NCBI RefSeq assembly: GCF_051958935.1
Contig: NZ_JBQCFP010000099.1
Span: forward strand, 40,564 to 104,563
Origin: Dokdonella_A sp051958935
Lineage (GTDB): Bacteria; Pseudomonadota; Gammaproteobacteria; Xanthomonadales; Rhodanobacteraceae
Reading direction: 5' to 3'
DNA length: 64,000 nucleotides
In this document: in pieces, positions 44,621 to 53,093 of the stretch
How the letters are laid out: the number at the start of each line of letters is the position of its first letter
Numbering within the stretch: the first letter of the stretch is position 1
Notes under the pieces: generated by a model
What the model was told of the DNA's origin: nothing
What the model saw: the letters and a program-made list of their open reading frames with translations, nothing else
The model's database searches: none
Translations under genes and position numbers: made by a program

Positions 44621-47600
44621 TCAATGCGCCATCGGCGCCTGCGTGCGGTCGATCGTGACGTCGTCGACGAACGTGTTGCCGTCGGTCGATCCCGTTCCGT
44701 CGTAGTCGTATTCGAAACGGATGACGTGGACGCCACCGTCGGCGTACGCGGTAACGTCGATCGACTGCAGCACGTAGTCATCGTCCAACTGCGTGCTGAG
44801 ATCGGTCGTCTGTACCGCGACGCCGTCCACCGACACGACGAGGTTCGCGGGTACGTCCGGCCCGCCGGCGACGAAGCGCCAGTAGTTGAGGTAGAGCGGG
44901 CCGCCCGACGGCAGCGTCACGCTCTGCGCGAAATGCTGCGTTTCCGCACCCGCGTCCCAACCGCCGAACCAAGCGGTGAATTCGCCGTCATGGGTCGGCA
45001 CGTCGAACCCGCTTGCGCTGTAGAAGATCGAGCCGCCGCCGTCCAGGTTGGAATCGTCGCTGTCCCACTCCGGATTGGTGCCGCCGTCGTCGGTGGTCGC
45101 TTCGAAGCCGGGATCCTGCACCGGCTGCACGAACGCCGCCGCCGGGTCGAAACCGTCGCAGAAGATCGTGTCCGCGGCCGAGCACGGCACCACCGGTGCC
45201 GGCGTGACCGTCAGCGCCACCGGCACCGCGATCATCGCGTGGGCAGGATCGTTCGTCGCGATGCACAGCGTCGCCGTGTACGAGCCCGGCGCGAGGTCGT
45301 CGGCCGACGGATCGGCCGTGATCGCCACGTCGGTGTTCGCACCGCCCGCGACCGTGCCGTTGGCCGGACTCGCAGCAAGCCATGCCACCGCCGCGCCGGC
45401 GCAGGTCGCGCCGCCGCCGGTCGTCGTGCCGCGCACCATCCACACGCCGGCAAGACCTCCGTTGCTGAGTGCGTCGAGCGTGCCGATGTTGTCGTTGTTG
45501 CCGAGCACGTCGACGTCCGCATCGCCCGTGCTCATCGCGGCGACCCAGCCCACGTTCGGATTGCCGTCCTCGTCGAGCGCAGCCGAGTACAGCACCGGCG
45601 TCGTGCCGCCCGCGGCGAACGTATCGACGAACCCAAGGTAGACATCGCCCGCACCCGGCACGACGAAGTTCGCCGGGTAATTCTCGAACGCATCCGGGCC
45701 GTTGATCGTGACCGGCGTATTTGCGCCGAGGCGCACGGCATTGGTCGGATTGCCGTCCGCGTCCGCGTCGTAATACGCGACGAGGTTGACCGTCTTGCCG
45801 GTCACGTCACCGGCCGCCGACGTCGCATTGGGCCATTCGATGGACACCGTGCCGATCGTCAGCGCGCCGGTCGCGGAATAGCGGTTGAGCCACAGCGACG
45901 TATTCTGCGTCGTGCCCGCCTCGTCCGTCCACGCGATGCCATTCTCGTAGCTGCCGTCGTCGGCCTGGAACGTCACCGACCCGTCCGGCCCGACCGGCAC
46001 CCACGGCGCCGGCGCTGCGTGCACCGCACCGCCCGCACGCGCGACGCGCATGCCGGTGCTGCGCAGCACGGCCTGTGCATGGCGATTCTTCGACACGTGC
46101 GGCAGCAGACGCGCCGCGCGCGAGGCCTGGCCCGTGATCGCGAACGTCAGCGCGTCGCTTCCCGCCGCGTTCGCGATGTTCAGCATCTGCGTCCCGGTCT
46201 GGTCCTCGCGCACCGTGAAGCTCAGCGAGGTCGGTGCCACCGTCGCCGCCGGCGGGTTGGCGCCGTCGGCCGCGAAGTTCGCCGTCACCGTGCAATCCGC
46301 CGTGATCGGGCCGGTCGTGTACGTGTTGCCGGCGAGCGACCCGCCGCAACCGGTCACGCCATCGATGTGCGAACCCGCATTCGCGGTGACCGTGAACGCC
46401 GTCGTCGCGCCATCGTTCACCACCGCGCTCGGTGGCGTGATCGTGCCCGAACCGGCACCGACGACCGCGGTCACCGTGTGCGTGGCCGGGCCGCCGCCGG
46501 TCACGCTGTAGGTGCCAAGCAGCGTCGCCGAGGCGATGTCGGACGAATCGTCCGCCGGGAAGTACACGTTGCCGCTCGTCGGCGCGGTCAGCATCGCCGC
46601 GTACACCGCCGGTGCGACCGACCACGTCGCGCTGCCCGCGAACGCGACCTGGCCCGCCGTGAACGTCGTCGTCGCCGTACCCGAGTAGCTCCACACGTTG
46701 AGGCCCGCATCGGCGCCGCTGGTGCCGCGGAACAGGTCCGGCGAGCCGTCCGGCGCGACCGACGCCGCGGTCAGCGTCGCCGTGCCGACGATCGTCGCCG
46801 TGCCGAGCGGCAGCGTGCCCGTGTTCGCGAAGAAGTCCTGGAAATAGAAGCCGGTCGAGGTCGGGCCGGAACGCGTCGCCGCCGACGTGCCCCCCGCCGC
46901 GGTGATGGTGATGCGGTTCGCGACCGACAGGTCGATCGTCAGCAGCGGCGAGCCGCCACCGTCCGGCGCGAAGTTCGCGGTCACGGTGCAGTCCGCGGTG
47001 ATCGCACCCGTCGTGTACGTGTTGCCGGCGAGCGAACCACCGCAACCGGTCACCGTGTCGATATGGAAACCGGTGCCCGCGGTCACCGTGAACGCGGTCG
47101 TCGCGCCGTCGTTCACCACCACGCTCGGGGGCGTGATCGTGCCCGTTCCCGTGCCCACGGCGGCGGTGACGGTGTGCTGCGTCGTGCCGAACAGGCCGAC
47201 GAGGACCGGGTCATGATCGGATGCGCGATACGGGGTGTTCGGCTGCCACACGACGCGCGGCGGCGTCAGCGCCGAGCCGTCGGGCTTTTCCTCCTGCGCC
47301 GCTTCACCGGTGTCGCGGATCTCGTCGTTGTAGTCGAACGACGGCACTTCGTCGGAATTGATGTGCCAGGCATCCGCGCCCGTGACCTGCGACTGCAGGC
47401 TCGCATTCGCGAACGCGTAGTCGAGGTGGCCGAGCTCGCCATCGAACTGGTACGAGTACGCATTCGTGCCGTGCAGCACGGTTTCGAGGTCGGCGTAGCC
47501 GCCGTTCTCCAGGGCGACCACCGGATCTTCGCTCGCGTACGAATTGAAGTCGCCGAGCAGGAGCACGTCCGGATCGTTCGCGGCCGGGACCACCGTGCCG

Positions 47601-50500
47601 GTGATCCACGTCATCAGGCGATTGGCCTGCTGCGTGCGCTTGGACGCCCAGCAGCCCTGGCCATCGCCCTGGTCGGCATCGACGCCGCTCGCCGGGCAGC
47701 TGCCCTTCGACTTGAAATGGTTGGCGACGACCGTGAAGCGCTTGCCGAACGCGGGGTTCGCCGCGTCGGTGACGTCGAACGTCTGCGCGGTCGGCGGGCG
47801 ATCATGGATCGAATCCATGTCGACGAGCGGCGCACCGACCGTCGACACCACGCCCGTGCGATAGACGATCTGCACGCGGATCGCGTCGGTGCCGAGCGTG
47901 CCGCCCGTGCTCACCGCCGCATACGGATGCGCGCCGCCGCAGCGCGCGTTGACCGCGCCGAGGAGGTCCGTGATCGTCGCGCTCGGCGTCGTGTTCTCGA
48001 GCTCCATGAACGCGCCGACGTCGGGGTTGAGCGTGCAGATCACGATCGACGCGCGTTCGCGCTGGCGATTCAGCTCGGCGATGCTGTCGGCGCCGCGGCA
48101 GTCGAGCGTGCCGCCCGGGCCGCACGGACCGCTGTTGTTCGACGACGTCGTGTCGATCGTCGTGAAGTAGTTGAGCAGGTTCATGCCGACCACGCGGATC
48201 GCGCCGCCGACGTCCGGCGGCGTCGCCGGGCGCGTGTTGACCGGCGTGAACGTGACCGGGTGCGACGAGGTCGGGCGGATGCGCCAGGCATCGGTGCTGG
48301 ACAGGCCCGCGAACGACCAGTGCAGCACGCCGGTGAGGCCCGAAACCGTGTCACCGCCGCGGAAGTAGTCGACACCCTGCGTGCCGACGCCGAAGCCGCC
48401 GTTCTGGTGCGGCCAGTACATCGCCTGCTGGCCGTTCGGCTGCGCGAGCACGGAGTTCTGCACGTTGTTGTCGTCGTCGAGGATGACGCGACGGCGTGCG
48501 AGGTTGTCCAGGTGTGCGGCGAGGCCGGCGACGCTCGGTGCGTTGTCCTCGGTGAACGTGCGCGAACGGCCGCCCTGCAACAGCTCGATCTGGCCGTAGC
48601 GCGGGAGTTCGAAGAATTCGGAAACCGTGAGCGTGTCGGCGAAGGTGACGAGCATCGCCTCGCGCGCCTCGTAGTACGCGTTGATGTCGCCCACCACCGG
48701 CAGCGAGATCGTCGCCGGCGAGACTTCGGCGAGGTGGTTGCCGCTGTCGGTGACGACGACCATCGCCGGCGACGCCGGCGTCAGCTCGGTCATGTCGAAG
48801 AACTCGCTGACCACGCCGGTCACGCGCACGCGCTGGCCTTCGGTGACCGCGCCCGCCGCGCACGGCGTGCAGAACACGAAGATCGCCTCGGACGTGCTCG
48901 GGTCGGCATCGACGTCGGCGTCCTCTTCCTGCAGGAAGAATCCGCTGAGCCTGGCCGCGCCGAGGAACTCGGCGGTGACGACGCCTTCGACGGTCACGGT
49001 CGCGCCCGCGATGGGCGTCGCGGCGCCGTTGCCCTGCACGTCGTGGATCTTCGTCATGTCGTCGTTGACGATCGTGCCTACCGCCTGCGCATCGTCGACC
49101 GATGCGTTGACGACGTTGCTGACGTTGACGTTGAACGACTCGTCCGGCTCGCTCGTCGTGTCGCCGTTGACGAGCACGGTGAAGGCATACGTGGTGCTGC
49201 CGGCCGGGATCGTCTGGCCCGCCAGCGCCTTCTGCGTGTAATCGGACGGCGCGGTCGCACTGCCATCGGCGGTCGCGATGTCGAACGTGACGCCGCCAGC
49301 GCCGGCCGGCTGGGTCAGCGACACGGTGAACACGTAGCTCGTCGTGCCCGCGTTGCCCTCGTTGTGCGAGACGTCGGCAATGGACAGGTGCGGCGCGTCG
49401 TTGTCGACGATCGTGCCTTGGCCCTGCCCGTCCGTGACGGTCGCACCGGTGACGTTGGTCACGTTGACGAAGAACGTCTCGTTCGGCTCCGGCGCGGTGT
49501 CGCCGTTGACCGTGACGTTGAAGGTGTAGCTCGTGCTGCCCGCCGGAATCGTCTGGCCGGTCAGCGAATTCGCGACGTAGTCGCTGCCTGCGCTTGCGGT
49601 ACCGTCGGCGGTCGCGATGTCGAACGTGACGCCGCCGGGGCCGGCTGGCGGCGACAGCGTGACCGTGAACGTCGCGGTCGTCGTTCCCGAGTCGCCTTCG
49701 TTGACCGACACGTCGTTGATGCCGAGCGCCGGTTGCGTCGCGGCGCCGTGCGGCGTGACCGAGAGGTTGTCGACGGCGAGGCCGTGGTCGTTGCCCGAAT
49801 CATTGGCATCCTTCCAGCGCAGCAGGATTTCCTCGCCGGGAGCGACGCTGAGGCCGCTGATCGTCGCCGACAGCGCAAGGCGGTTGGCGGCGGCATTGCC
49901 ATCGAGCGCAGCGGCCGTCGCGGAGGCGATCGGGCTCGCGAAGTCGAGCGCCGGCACCAGCGTGCCCGCGGACGACAGGTTGGTCTGCGGCGCCGCGCCC
50001 GTCACGTACGAGAAGACGAGGCTCTGGAAGTTCGCATTGCCGCCGTTGCGCCACTGCTCGCCGGTGTAGGCGACGTCCAGCGACGTGATCGTGGCCGCGG
50101 TGTTGTTGACGAAGCGCACACCGTAGAACTGGTCGCCCGAAGCATTCGAACCGGCCGAGCCAAGCGCGCGCTCGGTCGCCGTGCCCGTGCCGTAGCTGTA
50201 AAAGGCGCCCGTATTGCCTGCGCCCGCGTTCGCGACGACCGTGTACGGCGCGACCGGCGTACCGACACGCGCGAGATACCATCCCGGGATGCTCGAGTTG
50301 TCGGTCCAGGTGCTGCTGCCGGTGGCCGGCAGGCTGTCGAAGTCCTGCGCGTACGGCGTGTCGAGCGTGGTCAGCGCAACCTGCGCCTGCGACGGCGCCG
50401 CGAGCGCGAGCAGCAGCAGCGCTCCGGCCGCCCTGGCGGAATTTGGAATGAGACGACGATCGGCTCGCGCCAGGCGCGAGCGCTTGGATTGAAACGGCAT
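44621..50500 (-). CDS. Giant secreted ExeM/NucH-type nuclease with Calx-beta repeats and IFCDGFD motif
   Basis: The 1959-residue exported protein has a signal peptide (about 1-40), a lamin-tail-like beta domain, two Calx-beta domains (about 258-365 and 367-480), and an OB-like segment (ATVTVEGVVTAEF). An endonuclease/exonuclease/phosphatase domain follows (about 765-1100): GMNLLNYF, VGAFMELEN, VVANHFKSKG, LLLGDFNSYA and SDHDP. Next come two near-identical Cys-paired repeats, further beta domains, and the motif DTIFCDGFD at 1777-1785. A last jelly-roll-like domain ends TIDRTQAPMAH. ExeM/NucH enzymes degrade extracellular DNA, often in biofilms. ATG 50500 was preferred over the adjacent GTG. 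Confidence 0.9.
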   Translation of the reverse strand: MPFQSKRSRLARADRRLIPNSARAAGALLLLALAAPSQAQVALTTLDTPYAQDFDSLPATGSSTWTDNSSIPGWYLARVGTPVAPYTVVANAGAGNTGAFYSYGTGTATERALGSAGSNASGDQFYGVRFVNNTAATITSLDVAYTGEQWRNGGNANFQSLVFSYVTGAAPQTNLSSAGTLVPALDFASPIASATAAALDGNAAANRLALSATISGLSVAPGEEILLRWKDANDSGNDHGLAVDNLSVTPHGAATQPALGINDVSVNEGDSGTTTATFTVTLSPPAGPGGVTFDIATADGTASAGSDYVANSLTGQTIPAGSTSYTFNVTVNGDTAPEPNETFFVNVTNVTGATVTDGQGQGTIVDNDAPHLSIADVSHNEGNAGTTSYVFTVSLTQPAGAGGVTFDIATADGSATAPSDYTQKALAGQTIPAGSTTYAFTVLVNGDTTSEPDESFNVNVSNVVNASVDDAQAVGTIVNDDMTKIHDVQGNGAATPIAGATVTVEGVVTAEFLGAARLSGFFLQEEDADVDADPSTSEAIFVFCTPCAAGAVTEGQRVRVTGVVSEFFDMTELTPASPAMVVVTDSGNHLAEVSPATISLPVVGDINAYYEAREAMLVTFADTLTVSEFFELPRYGQIELLQGGRSRTFTEDNAPSVAGLAAHLDNLARRRVILDDDNNVQNSVLAQPNGQQAMYWPHQNGGFGVGTQGVDYFRGGDTVSGLTGVLHWSFAGLSSTDAWRIRPTSSHPVTFTPVNTRPATPPDVGGAIRVVGMNLLNYFTTIDTTSSNNSGPCGPGGTLDCRGADSIAELNRQRERASIVICTLNPDVGAFMELENTTPSATITDLLGAVNARCGGAHPYAAVSTGGTLGTDAIRVQIVYRTGVVSTVGAPLVDMDSIHDRPPTAQTFDVTDAANPAFGKRFTVVANHFKSKGSCPASGVDADQGDGQGCWASKRTQQANRLMTWITGTVVPAANDPDVLLLGDFNSYASEDPVVALENGGYADLETVLHGTNAYSYQFDGELGHLDYAFANASLQSQVTGADAWHINSDEVPSFDYNDEIRDTGEAAQEEKPDGSALTPPRVVWQPNTPYRASDHDPVLVGLFGTTQHTVTAAVGTGTGTITPPSVVVNDGATTAFTVTAGTGFHIDTVTGCGGSLAGNTYTTGAITADCTVTANFAPDGGGSPLLTIDLSVANRITITAAGGTSAATRSGPTSTGFYFQDFFANTGTLPLGTATIVGTATLTAASVAPDGSPDLFRGTSGADAGLNVWSYSGTATTTFTAGQVAFAGSATWSVAPAVYAAMLTAPTSGNVYFPADDSSDIASATLLGTYSVTGGGPATHTVTAVVGAGSGTITPPSAVVNDGATTAFTVTANAGSHIDGVTGCGGSLAGNTYTTGPITADCTVTANFAADGANPPAATVAPTSLSFTVREDQTGTQMLNIANAAGSDALTFAITGQASRAARLLPHVSKNRHAQAVLRSTGMRVARAGGAVHAAPAPWVPVGPDGSVTFQADDGSYENGIAWTDEAGTTQNTSLWLNRYSATGALTIGTVSIEWPNATSAAGDVTGKTVNLVAYYDADADGNPTNAVRLGANTPVTINGPDAFENYPANFVVPGAGDVYLGFVDTFAAGGTTPVLYSAALDEDGNPNVGWVAAMSTGDADVDVLGNNDNIGTLDALSNGGLAGVWMVRGTTTGGGATCAGAAVAWLAASPANGTVAGGANTDVAITADPSADDLAPGSYTATLCIATNDPAHAMIAVPVALTVTPAPVVPCSAADTIFCDGFDPAAAFVQPVQDPGFEATTDDGGTNPEWDSDDSNLDGGGSIFYSASGFDVPTHDGEFTAWFGGWDAGAETQHFAQSVTLPSGGPLYLNYWRFVAGGPDVPANLVVSVDGVAVQTTDLSTQLDDDYVLQSIDVTAYADGGVHVIRFEYDYDGTGSTDGNTFVDDVTIDRTQAPMAH
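46272..46480. repeat. Intragenic direct repeat, copy 1 (about 209 bp)
   Basis: This segment of the nuclease gene encodes one HTVTA-type domain: GTITPPSAVVNDGATTAFTV, then VTGCGGSLAGNTYTTGPITA and DCTVTANFA. It aligns along its whole length with the segment at 46968-47176, with few changes. Confidence 0.85.
46968..47176. repeat. Intragenic direct repeat, copy 2 (about 209 bp)
   Basis: Second copy of the HTVTA-type domain in the nuclease (GTITPPSVVVNDGATTAFTV, VTGCGGSLAGNTYTTGAITA). It comes directly after the catalytic domain and is separated from copy 1 by an unrelated beta domain of about 160 residues. Confidence 0.85.
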
Positions 50501-50672
50501 CACGATATTTCCCCTGCAGATGGGCTGCGCAGCGACCGCAGCCCGCGAAGTCTACCGGTCAAAACGCGAACGCATTGATGCGGCGCAGCAATTGCGGTCC
50601 GGTCACCGCGCGGGCTCGGGTTGCCCTGCCAGCATGCCCACGAAATGCGACGGATGGATGACCGCTGCCGCT

Positions 50673-51917
50673 TCAGCGGGAGGCCGGGCGTTCGGCCTGC
50701 AACACGCCCTCGATGACCGCGCACACGGATTCGAAGTCCGCATCGTCGAGCCAGGGGCTGTTCGAGATCGTCAGGGTCGTCGCCGCGAAGCGACGCGCAT
50801 TCGGCACGTCGGCGGGCGCGACCACGCCGCGCAGGTAGCCGTAATCCGGCAAGGCATGGATGAAGAGGCGGCTCACGCCACGCCCTTCGTGCCAGAGCCG
50901 CGCGAGGACCCGATCGCGCGCCGCCTCGTCCGGCAACTGCACGATGAGGAAGGGCCAGGTGCCGTCCGTGCCGGCCGGGTCGCCGGGCACCTCGACACCG
51001 TCGAGCGCGGCGAGGCGTGCGCGCCGGCGCCGCGCGCGCAGCGCGCCATCGGCAAGGAAAGCGGGCAGCCGCGCGAACGCGCGCGCGCCGACGTTGCGGC
51101 GCCAGCGGCCGAGCGTGTGCAGCGGGATGCGCAGCGGAAAATCGTCGCCGACCGCGGCGACCGGATCGCCGCGCCGCAGCGCGCGGCGCAGCGGCGCGCC
51201 GTAGGCCAGGCGCAACAGTGACGGCCGGTAGCCTGCGTGATAGGCGAGCAGCTCGAGTGATCGGCGCAGTTCCCAGCCCGGACGCCACGGCACGATCTCG
51301 CGGCTCGTGCGCTTCAGCTCGCGCCGCAGGCGCGCGTCCGCACTCACGAGCAGTCCGCCTTCGTAGGTCGTGAGACCCTTGCCGACTGCGAGACTGAAGA
51401 AGCCCGCGTCACCGTCGAGGCCGACCGATCGGCGACCGCGCCGCGCGCCGAACGCCTGCGCGGCATCCTCGATCACGAACGCCCCCGCCGCGCGTGCGAG
51501 CGTGAGCGCGGTCGCGACATCGGCGACGCGACCGCCGAGATGCGTCGGCAACAGCGCGAGCACGTCGCGATCGCAGGCCTGCGCGAGCGCCTGCGCGTCG
51601 AAGTCGATGGACCCCGGCGCGAGGTCGCACAGGCGCAGCTCCAGGCCGCAATGCGCCACCGCGATCGCGACCAGCGGGCAGGTGTACGCCGGCACGACCA
51701 CGACGCGGCGGCCACTGAGGCGATGCATCGCGGTGAGCGTGACGACGAGCGCGACGGTGCCCGAGCACTCGGCCTGCACGTCGTCGGCGCCGATGAACGC
51801 GGCCGCCTGTCGTTCGAGGCCGCCCTGCCGCGGCGAGGCCGGCCAGAGGTCGGCCCAGCGCGGCGGCAGCCCCGCGGTCGGCGGCGCCTCAGTGCGGCGT
51901 GGGCGACGGGTCGCCAT
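50673..51917 (-). CDS. DegT/DnrJ/EryC1-like PLP-dependent aminotransferase
   Basis: The 414-residue fold-type I PLP enzyme has the AECSGTVALVVTL segment near the cofactor phosphate, VVVPAYTCPLVAIAVAHCG, cofactor Asp in VIEDAAQAFGARRG, and the probable Schiff-base Lys in FFSLAVGKGLTTYEGG, the usual place in DegT-type sugar aminotransferases. The substrate is unknown; an NDP- or lipid-linked keto sugar would fit the adjacent flippase-like genes. ATG 51917 lies 29 bases inside the end of the upstream small membrane-protein gene, so translation is coupled. Confidence 0.82.
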   Translation of the reverse strand: MATRRPRRTEAPPTAGLPPRWADLWPASPRQGGLERQAAAFIGADDVQAECSGTVALVVTLTAMHRLSGRRVVVVPAYTCPLVAIAVAHCGLELRLCDLAPGSIDFDAQALAQACDRDVLALLPTHLGGRVADVATALTLARAAGAFVIEDAAQAFGARRGRRSVGLDGDAGFFSLAVGKGLTTYEGGLLVSADARLRRELKRTSREIVPWRPGWELRRSLELLAYHAGYRPSLLRLAYGAPLRRALRRGDPVAAVGDDFPLRIPLHTLGRWRRNVGARAFARLPAFLADGALRARRRRARLAALDGVEVPGDPAGTDGTWPFLIVQLPDEAARDRVLARLWHEGRGVSRLFIHALPDYGYLRGVVAPADVPNARRFAATTLTISNSPWLDDADFESVCAVIEGVLQAERPASR

Positions 51918-52281
51918 CGGTTTCGCTGATTGCGAGGCAGACGATGCCGGCGATGATGAGCGCGCTGCCGATCCACTGCGGCGTGCCGATGCGTTCATTG
52001 AACAGCACCACCGACAGCGCCATCACGCTGGTCACCTCGAGGTGCGAGGCGGCGAACGCAGGACCGATCGGCGCATGTTCGAGCAGGGTCATCCAGGTCA
52101 CGAACGCACCGATGTAGCAGGCGATCGCGCAGTACACCCACGGCGAGGACAGCACGCGCAGCACCCAGGCGAGGCTCGCTTCCGGCGGCATCGCGTGATT
52201 GGCCGTGAGCTTGAAGCAGATTTGCGCGAACGTGTCGAAGCACACGAGCACGAGGAAGCCGACGAGATAGAAGCGGCGCAT
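51889..52281 (-). CDS. Small EamA/SMR-type membrane protein (ArnF-like)
   Basis: The 130-residue protein has four membrane helices and the EamA half-transporter pattern: FAQICFKLTANHAM in helix 1 and ASHLEVTSVMALSVVLFNER before the last helix. Such four-helix proteins work as dimers; ArnE/ArnF form the heterodimer that flips undecaprenyl-phosphate-aminoarabinose. It follows a sister gene by five bases and overlaps the aminotransferase gene, so a heterodimeric flippase is a reasonable inference, with substrate unknown. Confidence 0.78.
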   Translation of the reverse strand: MRRFYLVGFLVLVCFDTFAQICFKLTANHAMPPEASLAWVLRVLSSPWVYCAIACYIGAFVTWMTLLEHAPIGPAFAASHLEVTSVMALSVVLFNERIGTPQWIGSALIIAGIVCLAISETDGDPSPTPH

Positions 52282-52286
52282 CGCGG

Positions 52287-52646
52287 TCAGCCCCCGATGC
52301 CGACGACCGCCACGCCCGCGGCGATGAGCAGGATGCCGAACGTGCGCAGCGGCGAGAGCTTCTCGGCGAACAGCAGGCGACCGGCGATCATCACCGCGAC
52401 GATGTTGATCGAGCCGAGCAACACGCCCTCGGACAACGGCACCAGCGAGAGGAACGCGAGCCAGACGAGGAACTCGCCGACGTAGCAGGCGATGCCCGTC
52501 CATATCCACGGCCGCCGCGCCATCGCCTTCCAGCGTGCGAGGCCCTCGCCGAGGTCGGGACCCGCCGCCGCGGCCTTGAACGAAAGTTGCCCGAAAGTAT
52601 CGAGCACTATGTTGGCCAGCCAGAGCATGACGACGGTGGCGGACAT
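52287..52646 (-). CDS. Small EamA/SMR-type membrane protein (ArnE-like)
   Basis: The 119-residue, four-helix protein opens with MLWLANIVLDTFGQLSFKAA and later reads PLSEGVLLGSINIVAVMIAG, the same half-EamA pattern as its downstream sister. It is first in the three-gene minus-strand unit (two small membrane proteins, then the PLP enzyme) and diverges from the acyl carrier protein gene across 160 bp that must hold both promoters. Confidence 0.78.
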   Translation of the reverse strand: MSATVVMLWLANIVLDTFGQLSFKAAAAGPDLGEGLARWKAMARRPWIWTGIACYVGEFLVWLAFLSLVPLSEGVLLGSINIVAVMIAGRLLFAEKLSPLRTFGILLIAAGVAVVGIGG

Positions 52647-52806
52647 CGGTTCCTGCTGGCGTGCGACGGGCGGCGCAGTATGCCCGCGCGGCGCCCGCAA
52701 GTCGAAGCACGCAGGCGCGCTGCTTGAAGATCACGGCACGCCCGGCGATCATGCCAAGTGCCCGCGTCGCCGCCGTCGATGCGCGACGAATCCGAGGAGA
52801 CGTGGA

Positions 52807-53067
52807 ATGAGCAGCGTGCAGGACACCGTGTTCGACATCATCGCCAAGGAATCGGGCATCGATCGCGCCCGCATCACGCCGGAAGCGACTTTGAAGGACC
52901 TCGAAATCCAGTCGCTCGACGCGGTGCAGATCATTTTCGAGATCGAAGACCACTTCAAGGTCACAATGCCCGACCGCGATCCGAAGTTCGATACCGAGTC
53001 GGTCAAGGGCTTGATCGAGACCGTCGAGAAACTGCTGGCCGAACAGGCGACGCAGCCGCTGCCTTGA
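52807..53067 (+). CDS. Discrete acyl carrier protein with QSL attachment motif
   Basis: The 86-residue protein has the four-helix ACP pattern with phosphopantetheine Ser in DLEIQSLDAVQIIFEIED. The canonical residue before that Ser is Asp (DSL); here it is Gln (QSL), which marks specialised ACPs rather than the housekeeping AcpP. It has VFDIIAKESGIDRARITPEA at the N terminus and an acidic third helix. ATG 52807 follows GAGGAGA. It ends 26 bp before the ketosynthase gene and surely shares its transcript. Confidence 0.88.
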   Translation: MSSVQDTVFDIIAKESGIDRARITPEATLKDLEIQSLDAVQIIFEIEDHFKVTMPDRDPKFDTESVKGLIETVEKLLAEQATQPLP

Positions 53068-53093
53068 GCGCACCGGCAGCGGCGAGGCAACGC

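Noticed and set aside
44393..50578. Plus-strand open frame of over 2000 codons
   Set aside because: Antisense to the nuclease gene, whose domain content and signal peptide are clear.
53064..53093. TTG start for the ketosynthase inside the ACP stop
   Set aside because: The overlap is attractive, but ATG 53094 has a good GAGG site and condensing-enzyme homology starts there.
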